DNA of 6,698 nucleotides, taken from assembly GCA_043808305.1 (NCBI GenBank), contig JAZDFB010000138.1:1-6698 (forward strand), read 5' to 3'. Below the pieces are notes generated by a model. That model worked only from the letters and a program-made list of their open reading frames with translations. It was not told where the DNA came from and did no database searches. Shown here one piece after another: positions 1 to 4,181 of this stretch; position 1 is the first letter of the stretch, and each line of letters starts with the position of its first letter. Source of the DNA: JBBAAP01 sp043808305. Its GTDB lineage: Bacteria; Planctomycetota; MHYJ01; JACQXL01. The position numbers were made by a program, and so were the translations under genes.

Positions 1-2
1 CA

Positions 3-1025
3 GCTACGATAGATAATTATTACTCGGCTGATTTAGAGGGAAGCGAAATGCCCGAATCTTATGTGAATGATATCACTACCTCAGACCTACAGGGAGTTGA
101 CAACCTTTCCCCCAAATTAACGGTGCCGATTATTCTAAATAACCGCAAATTTAATCTTACTGGCATGATTCCAAAGAATGAATTCATGGCAAAACCGGGC
201 TGGCAGATTTCCGGCGGTATATTTAAACAGCCGTCGGCCTGCGGCACGGCGCCGACTAAAGATACGGCATCAGAAAAAACCGCCATCAGGAAACTGATAG
301 TCGAAGACTTAAAGCCAAACGAGGTATTAATCGGCCATGAAGTTGCCGCCATATTAAAGCTGGCTATTAATTCTAAAATCAGGATTAAGGACAATGATTT
401 TATAGTAAAGGAAATATTACCCACTACCGGAACGGTTGACGATTCCAGAATTTTTGCCCACTTGCATAAAGTCCAGGAAATGTTTAATAAGAAAGATATA
501 ATTAATACCATTGAGGTAATCGGCTGTTGCCGTGAAATCGCCCTCGGCTTAATTAACCACCTGAATAGATTACTGCCTGATGCGCGGGTTGTTACCATCG
601 ATCATATTGTCAAAACCCAGCAGGATACCAATAACATGATGGAAAAGTTTTCTCTGATTTTCCTTATTATCATCGTTTTGGTCGGATGCGTCAGTATCGC
701 CAATTATATGTTCGGTAATGTCCAGGAACGCCGGAAAGAAATCGGTACGCTATTAGCCATCGGTTGTTCCCCTTGGCGGATAATGTATATATTCTTTGCC
801 AAGGCGGTTATCCTGGGATTAATCGGCGGTGTTCTGGGCTATGTCGTAGGAACCGGATTGGCGGTTATTCTCGGGCCTAAGATTGCAGGCATTACGGTAT
901 TGCCGTTGTATAATTTATTCGGCTGGTCAGTATTGATTGCCTTGTTAATTACCTGTGTTTCAAGCATTATCCCGGCAATCAGGGCATCCATGCTTGACCC
1001 GGCGCAAATATTACAGGAACAATAG
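3..1025 (+). CDS. ABC transporter permease, MacB/FtsX family (5' partial)
   Basis: This is the membrane subunit of a MacB/LolCE-type exporter. Such proteins do not form a classical channel; they transmit ATP-driven motion to a periplasmic domain. The frame is open from base 3 to the window edge, so the ATG at 48 is probably internal and the true start lies upstream; about 340 residues are visible. Bases 3-640 encode a soluble, mixed alpha/beta region that fits the MacB periplasmic core domain. Bases 648-1022 encode the FtsX domain: a hydrophobic helix at about 648-716, a cytoplasmic loop with ERRKEIGTLLAIG that is typical of this family and contacts the ATPase, then two more helices at about 785-870 and 918-985. 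The C-terminus PAIRASMLDPAQILQ matches the family's usual ending (A...A..DP...L). The ATPase gene follows after 63 bases, so the two are probably co-transcribed. The substrate is unknown. A membrane-fusion partner could lie upstream, outside the window. Confidence 0.9.
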   Translation, partial: ATIDNYYSADLEGSEMPESYVNDITTSDLQGVDNLSPKLTVPIILNNRKFNLTGMIPKNEFMAKPGWQISGGIFKQPSACGTAPTKDTASEKTAIRKLIVEDLKPNEVLIGHEVAAILKLAINSKIRIKDNDFIVKEILPTTGTVDDSRIFAHLHKVQEMFNKKDIINTIEVIGCCREIALGLINHLNRLLPDARVVTIDHIVKTQQDTNNMMEKFSLIFLIIIVLVGCVSIANYMFGNVQERRKEIGTLLAIGCSPWRIMYIFFAKAVILGLIGGVLGYVVGTGLAVILGPKIAGITVLPLYNLFGWSVLIALLITCVSSIIPAIRASMLDPAQILQEQ

Positions 1026-1037
1026 TCCTTGGCCATT

Positions 1038-1058
1038 CCTCTTTCTACCGGGGAGAGG
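1038..1058 (+). other. Small hairpin between permease and ATPase genes
   Basis: CCTCTTTC (1038-1045) can pair with GGGGAGAGG over 1051-1058, giving eight pairs including two G-U, with the five-base loop TACCG. There is no T tract after it, so it does not look like an intrinsic terminator. It could adjust expression or stability between the two cistrons. That role is inference from position alone. Confidence 0.3.
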
Positions 1059-1073
1059 GCAGGCTAAGGGGAA

Positions 1074-1079
1074 AAGGAG
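1074..1079 (+). promoter_or_regulatory. Ribosome binding site of the ABC ATPase gene
   Basis: AAGGAG ends nine bases before the ATG at 1089. This is a strong Shine-Dalgarno match and fixes the start of the ATPase. It also shows that this organism uses canonical ribosome binding sites, which matters for the pseudopilin gene at 4182, where none is seen. Confidence 0.8.
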
Positions 1080-1088
1080 TAATAAGAT

Positions 1089-1751
1089 ATGATTAGAGTA
1101 GAAAACATAAACAAGAACTTCAAATGCCGTTCCTCGGTTGTCAATGCGTTAAAGGATATTAACTTAACTATTCCCAAAGGCGAGTTTGTAGGCATTGTCG
1201 GGCCAAGCGGCAGCGGCAAAACGACTTTTCTTCTGACATTAGGCGGTCTAATCAGCCCAACCAACGGCAATGTTTACATTAAGGATAAATCATTGTATCA
1301 GGCGAGCGTTACCGAACGAGCTTCAATAAGATTAACCACCATCGGATTCTTGTTCCAGACCTTTAATCTCGTTCCCTATCTGACCGCGTTGGAAAACGTC
1401 CAGATACCGCTCTTTTTGGCCGGTAAATCAAAAGAAGAGCAAATCAAGCGCGCCAAGGAATTACTGGAAAGATTCGGATTGGGAAAACGTTTTGACCACA
1501 AGCCGTCTGAATTAAGTATCGGCCAACAGCAGAGGGTGGCATTGTCAAGGGCATTAGCCAATAATCCGGAAATTATCATGGCAGATGAGCCGACCGGCAA
1601 TCTTGACCCCAAATTAACCGATGAGCTGGTTGATTACTTCAAAGAGCTTAATGCAACCGGCATTACTATTGTTATGGTTACCCACAATCCTGCCGTAGCC
1701 CAAAGCACCAAGCGGCATATAAGTATAGTGGATGGAAAAATCCTTAATTAA
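1089..1751 (+). CDS. ABC transporter ATP-binding protein, MacB/LolD type
   Basis: This 220-residue protein is the usual full length for the nucleotide-binding subunit of a MacB/LolD-type exporter. It hydrolyses ATP at the inner face of the membrane and drives the FtsX-type permease encoded just upstream. All catalytic motifs are present: Walker A GPSGSGKT at residues 38-45, Q-loop Gln90 in FLFQTFNLVP, signature LSIGQ at 142-146 followed by QQRVALSRAL, Walker B IIMADE at 162-167 with catalytic Glu167, D-loop GNLD at 170-173, and switch His199 in MVTH. The signature has Ile where the consensus LSGGQ has the first Gly; this variant is familiar in the MacB-like branch and does not suggest inactivity. 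The start is supported by AAGGAG nine bases upstream. I avoid the symbols lolD or macB because the substrate cannot be deduced and no second permease or fusion protein is visible. Confidence 0.95.
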   Translation: MIRVENINKNFKCRSSVVNALKDINLTIPKGEFVGIVGPSGSGKTTFLLTLGGLISPTNGNVYIKDKSLYQASVTERASIRLTTIGFLFQTFNLVPYLTALENVQIPLFLAGKSKEEQIKRAKELLERFGLGKRFDHKPSELSIGQQQRVALSRALANNPEIIMADEPTGNLDPKLTDELVDYFKELNATGITIVMVTHNPAVAQSTKRHISIVDGKILN

Positions 1752-1868
1752 AACACGAATGATATTGTTGTGGTCCCGTGACGCAGGCCTGCGGTGCAAA
1801 TGCTGATTTAGTAATCTGGATGGTACATATCTTAATTACTGAATTTCTGCTTTTCTCAGACATACCGT

Positions 1869-1905
1869 GGTTATTTATCAACCGATATGGTTTAGTTTGA
1901 TAACC
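1869..1905 (+). repeat. Cluster of short overlapping inverted repeats
   Basis: GGTTAT at 1869-1874 is the inverse complement of ATAACC at 1900-1905. Inside it TATCAA (1876-1881) faces TTGATA (1897-1902), and AACC (1880-1883) faces GGTT (1889-1892) around a five-base loop. These arms compete with one another, so more than one fold is possible. It could be an operator or an RNA element; no regulator is known. Confidence 0.35.
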
Positions 1906-1909
1906 AATG

Positions 1910-2066
1910 CCACCCCTTATCATCAATATAAAACAGTAAAATTATAAGAGTTAGCGTCTCTCTGTATTTAGGATACGGTCTATTTATCAAGCAGATACTG
2001 TTTCTTTACCAACCAGATACTACCTCTTTTGACTATGGACCGCACGAGTAGTGATAAGGGGGGTGG
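1910..2066 (+). repeat. Imperfect inverted repeat pair about 130 bases apart
   Basis: CCACCCCTTATCA at 1910-1922 is matched by TGATAAGGGGGGTGG at 2052-2066, its reverse complement with two extra G. The pair brackets the tandem repeat at 1983-2026. It could be the ends of a small degenerate element or coincidence helped by G/C runs. No target-site duplication was recognised. Confidence 0.3.
1983..2026 (+). repeat. Degenerate 22-base tandem repeat, two adjacent copies
   Basis: The copies at 1983-2004 and 2005-2026 directly abut and agree at 17 of 22 positions. Both share the pattern TTTAYCAASCAGATACT. A third, weaker relative (TTTATCAACCGATATGG) lies at 1874-1893. Spacing of 22 bases is about two helical turns, which would put protein-binding sites on the same face of DNA, so an operator is one reading. 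Remnants of a degraded repeat are another. Confidence 0.45.
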
Positions 2067-2081
2067 GGGATCCCCCCCCTT
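2056..2081 (+). terminator. Candidate intrinsic terminator (G/C hairpin)
   Basis: AAGGGGGG (2056-2063) is perfectly complementary to CCCCCCTT (2074-2081) with a ten-base loop, and an alternative 12-base palindrome GGGGGATCCCCC sits at 2065-2076. It is followed by the T-rich stretch TCTTTATAAGTTATTATTT. The T tract is interrupted, and the hairpin lies about 300 bases after the ATPase stop, so termination of the ABC operon is plausible but not certain. The long G and C runs are also prone to length error. Confidence 0.45.
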
Positions 2082-2196
2082 CTTTATAAGTTATTATTTA
2101 ATAATGAGTTAAATAATGAGAAAGTACCGAATTCGAGCGCCGTATCTACAGCAAGCATATTTAACCAATATTTTCCCCAAAAAGGCAGTATTTTAC

Positions 2197-2226
2197 TTGA
2201 TTTTGATTCTTGTTTCCGCATAATAC
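2197..2226 (+). promoter_or_regulatory. Candidate sigma-70 promoter for the propeller gene
   Basis: TTGATT (2197-2202) and TAATAC (2221-2226) are separated by 18 bases, a modest match to -35 and -10 boxes. Transcription would start near 2233 and leave a leader of about 70 bases before the ATG at 2303. A TATAAA at 2231-2236 is an alternative -10 box without a well-spaced -35. I do not recognise a riboswitch in the leader. Confidence 0.35.
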
Positions 2227-2288
2227 TTCCTATAAATCCATCAGTTGTAGTATTCTAAAATCTGCTAGGCATTTAAGACCCGGCAGGG

Positions 2289-2294
2289 AAGGAG
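2289..2294 (+). promoter_or_regulatory. Ribosome binding site deciding the propeller gene start
   Basis: AAGGAG ends eight bases before the ATG at 2303. This selects 2303 over the in-frame TTG at 2210, which lacks such a site and would place 31 polar residues ahead of an otherwise normal signal peptide. Confidence 0.75.
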
Positions 2295-2302
2295 AAATAT
2301 AT

Positions 2303-2524
2303 ATGGTGCAGAATTGGCTGAAATATGCAGGATTATTCCTACTTTTAGGGGCGGTGGTAATACTGAGCCAGGGTGGATGCGGAGGCGGTGGCGGAGGCGG
2401 CAGTAGTGGCAGCAGTGCGCCTGCATTCCCGGGTTATTCCGGTAATCTTACTACAACCGGGGGCGTGATATATGACGGCGGAATATGGATTGGGGTTCTG
2501 ACATCGCCGTGGACAGCACCATAA
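2303..2524 (+). CDS. N-terminal piece of frameshifted exported beta-propeller protein
   Basis: This 73-residue frame carries the export signal of the propeller gene. Residues 1-8 include a Lys, residues 9-22 are strongly hydrophobic (AGLFLLLGAVVILS), and Cys26 follows in QGGC, then seven Gly and a Ser-rich linker. Such Cys plus poly-Gly starts are typical of surface lipoproteins. The lipobox is not canonical, since -3 is Gln rather than Leu/Val/Ile, so lipidation is uncertain. Residues 44-61 (SGNLTTTGGVIYDGGI) resemble the strand before each propeller blade, for example SPVIYDSG near residues 130-140 of the downstream piece. The homology then continues in the other frame as DWGSDIAVD at 2488. 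The last dozen residues before the stop at 2524 are therefore out-of-frame readthrough. Adding one base near 2486-2489 joins the two pieces into a single 549-residue protein. Confidence 0.75.
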   Translation: MVQNWLKYAGLFLLLGAVVILSQGGCGGGGGGGSSGSSAPAFPGYSGNLTTTGGVIYDGGIWIGVLTSPWTAP

Positions 2525-3951
2525 CTACCAGCCCGGTTGTTTACGTGTTGGGCTCTGCTTTTACCTCACCGACCAGCGGCGGCGATGCGGTTATTTCTAA
2601 ATTCAATAGCAACGGCGATATCACCGCAGCTGCTAGATTTAGCGGCACGGGCGGTATGGCGCTTGCCGTGAACCAGAACGGCGTTTATATGACCGGACAG
2701 CGCCCAAGCCCGAGCGCTTATGTCACCGCCAAGTATGACCTGAACCTGAACCTGATAACCTCAACCGCTCTGGCCGGCGATGCCAGCGCCCGGGCTATCG
2801 CTCTGGATAACTCGGGCAATGTTTATGTCATCGGTTCGGATGGGACGACCAATGCCTATAATTATAAAATAGTCAAGTACGATGCCAACCTGGTTCAGCA
2901 GGGCAGTCCGGTTATTTATGACAGCGGTTATAATGATGAAGGAAGCGGCATTGCCGTTGATAACTCTGGCAATATCTTTGTGACCGGGATGAAGATATCC
3001 GGCACCGGTTACAGCATCGTAACTCTGAAGTATAATTCTTCTCTGGTTCTCCAAAATACGGCCGAGTACAGCACCAATGTTTACTATAGCACCAACTATG
3101 GTTTATATCCCAAAATCGCTTTAGACAAGAACTCCGGCAGTGTATACATCGTCGGGACAGTCATAGGTTCGGCCGGGTCAGAAGATCCTCCGTTCCGGGA
3201 TATTTTATTGGTCAAGTATGACTCCAGCCTTAATCAGGTCGGCACCGTTGTTTATGCTGATGGGTTTGAAGGCACTAATCTGGCGGTTGATGCCGGCGGT
3301 AATGTATATGTAAACGGCAACTATTATAACGGTGTTGTGCAGGATGCCTGGCTGGTGGTGAAATACAATTCTTCCCTGGTTTACCAATCTAATTTTACGG
3401 ATAAATCGGCGATTAATTCGATGGACGAGCCAGGCGGGATTGCGCTGGACAGCGCCGGTAACGTATATTTGAGCGGCATAACTGCGCCGACTTTTATCCA
3501 GGGGGATTGGTCTAATTTTAATCTCCGCGCCAAGCGGTTTCCGCCGATGGCGTCGGCTACCACAGGCGTGGTTACAGGCGTTATCACGTATACCGGGTCC
3601 CTGGGTCCGGTCAGCGCAAGCAAGCCAATCATTGTGGTGATGAATCCTTTCCCGGATGTATTCGATGGTTTTGTTGCTAATGGCACCACCTATCAGGCGG
3701 TGACCCTTACTGCTTCGGGCACATTTACCTTCACCAACGTGCCCCCGGGTCAATACCATCTCGGAGTGATCCTTGATGTCAATAATGATAGCGTAACTAC
3801 TGGAGATCCCTGTGAGCTATACACACCGGGAAGTAATGCGGGTTCTAACTTACATTCCGACCCGGCGACTGCGTTTACTGTTACGGCCGGACACCTGTAT
3901 AGTACGTCACCGAACATTGGTTTCAACGATACTATGTGGGTCGGTCAATGA
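2485..3951 (+). CDS. Beta-propeller repeat protein with C-terminal beta-sandwich (main piece of frameshifted gene)
   Basis: The 488-residue frame holds seven repeats of the SBBP/NHL-like kind. Each has a motif like IALDNSGNVYVIG followed by a strand like VKYDSSL. Motif positions are about residues 7-23, 58-71, 105-114, 156-165, 211-222, 266-276 and 319-328, spaced 45-55 residues, as expected for a seven-bladed propeller. Residues 361-488 form a separate domain (GVVTGVITYTG, then FTFTNVPPGQYHLGV) resembling carboxypeptidase-regulatory or Cna-B-like beta-sandwiches. It includes DVNNDSVTTGD at 431-441, a dockerin/EF-hand-like acidic loop that may bind calcium. The ATG at 2485 has no good ribosome binding site and starts inside the first repeat, so it is probably not the natural start; the real one is the ATG at 2303 in another frame. 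An enzymatic function is not indicated. Surface binding or a structural role is the likeliest reading. Confidence 0.85.
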   Translation: MDWGSDIAVDSTITTSPVVYVLGSAFTSPTSGGDAVISKFNSNGDITAAARFSGTGGMALAVNQNGVYMTGQRPSPSAYVTAKYDLNLNLITSTALAGDASARAIALDNSGNVYVIGSDGTTNAYNYKIVKYDANLVQQGSPVIYDSGYNDEGSGIAVDNSGNIFVTGMKISGTGYSIVTLKYNSSLVLQNTAEYSTNVYYSTNYGLYPKIALDKNSGSVYIVGTVIGSAGSEDPPFRDILLVKYDSSLNQVGTVVYADGFEGTNLAVDAGGNVYVNGNYYNGVVQDAWLVVKYNSSLVYQSNFTDKSAINSMDEPGGIALDSAGNVYLSGITAPTFIQGDWSNFNLRAKRFPPMASATTGVVTGVITYTGSLGPVSASKPIIVVMNPFPDVFDGFVANGTTYQAVTLTASGTFTFTNVPPGQYHLGVILDVNNDSVTTGDPCELYTPGSNAGSNLHSDPATAFTVTAGHLYSTSPNIGFNDTMWVGQ

Positions 3952-4038
3952 TCAGCCATGCTATAGAAAGCCGGGAAATTCCGGGAAGAGCATCTTTGGC
4001 TTGTGGAACAGTCCCGCATTACGGAAGGGTTTGATTTA

Positions 4039-4089
4039 GGCGGGATATAGATATAGTTTTGCTGTCAGAACCCTGCCTTTGGCGGGATA
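4039..4089 (+). repeat. Nine-base direct repeat GGCGGGATA
   Basis: GGCGGGATA occurs at 4039-4047 and again at 4081-4089, 42 bases apart start to start. The first copy can also pair in part with TCCCGC at 4012-4017, and the second forms part of the hairpins at 4072-4105. The meaning is unknown. Confidence 0.3.
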
Positions 4090-4105
4090 AACTTTGTGAG
4101 TTTAT
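4072..4105 (+). terminator. Two adjacent small hairpins, possible end of the propeller transcript
   Basis: CCTGCC (4072-4077) pairs with GGCGGG (4081-4086) around TTT, with one G-U pair. Immediately after, ATAAACT (4087-4093) is perfectly complementary to AGTTTAT (4099-4105) around TTGTG. No clean T tract follows, only TTTGGTTGTTGTG, so an intrinsic terminator is weakly supported. The hairpins lie 40 bases before the promoter at 4145 and may simply insulate the two genes. Confidence 0.3.
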
Positions 4106-4144
4106 ACTTTGGTTGTTGTGCGCCGAAAAAGACAACATCTTTTC

Positions 4145-4173
4145 TTGACAATTAGCATTATTCAGGGTATACT
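4145..4173 (+). promoter_or_regulatory. Near-consensus sigma-70 promoter for the pseudopilin-LamG gene
   Basis: TTGACA (4145-4150) is a perfect -35 box. TATACT (4168-4173) matches the -10 consensus at five of six positions, and the spacer is exactly 17 bases. The expected start of transcription, about seven bases past the -10 box, is at 4179-4182, while the start codon is at 4182. The mRNA would therefore be leaderless or carry only a few bases, which agrees with the absence of a Shine-Dalgarno sequence at normal spacing. Confidence 0.7.
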
Positions 4174-4181
4174 CACAATTA

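Larger units (their letters stand above)
1752..2302. other. 551-base intergenic region, no gene seen
   Basis: No convincing coding frame is present on either strand; the frames that exist are short and lack a ribosome binding site or recognisable protein. The stretch holds a 12-base perfect palindrome CGCAGGCCTGCG at 1782-1793, clustered short inverted repeats at 1869-1905, a degenerate 22-base tandem repeat at 1983-2026 with a weaker copy at 1874-1893, a G/C hairpin at 2056-2081, a 9-base direct repeat AATAATGAG at 2100-2108 and 2112-2120, and a candidate promoter at 2197-2226. It separates the ABC operon from the propeller gene. Confidence 0.6.

Noticed and set aside
59..598. Open frame of 179 codons on the minus strand opposite the permease
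   Set aside because: The + strand frame carries clear FtsX/MacB features and continues to the window edge; the minus frame has no family signature or ribosome binding site.
1782..1793. Perfect palindrome CGCAGGCCTGCG as terminator of the ABC operon
   Set aside because: With a realistic four-base loop only four pairs remain, and no T tract follows.
1744..1926. Minus-strand 60-codon frame in the intergenic region
   Set aside because: It is short, composed largely of the inverted repeats, and lacks a ribosome binding site or known protein pattern.
2210..2302. TTG at 2210 as start of the propeller gene
   Set aside because: It would add 31 polar residues before the signal peptide and overlap the candidate promoter; ATG 2303 has AAGGAG at the right distance.
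3205..3759. Open frame of 184 codons on the minus strand inside the propeller gene
   Set aside because: It lies wholly opposite seven-fold repeat coding sequence, has no recognisable domain, and its openness follows from the codon pattern of the + strand gene.
3971..3984. CCGG...CCGG hairpin just after the propeller stop codon as a terminator
   Set aside because: The stem is only four strong pairs and is followed by purine-rich sequence, not T residues.
3812..4039. 75-codon + strand frame overlapping the propeller 3' end
   Set aside because: Most of it is the beta-sandwich domain read in another frame; the product is Arg-rich with no recognisable fold and no ribosome binding site.
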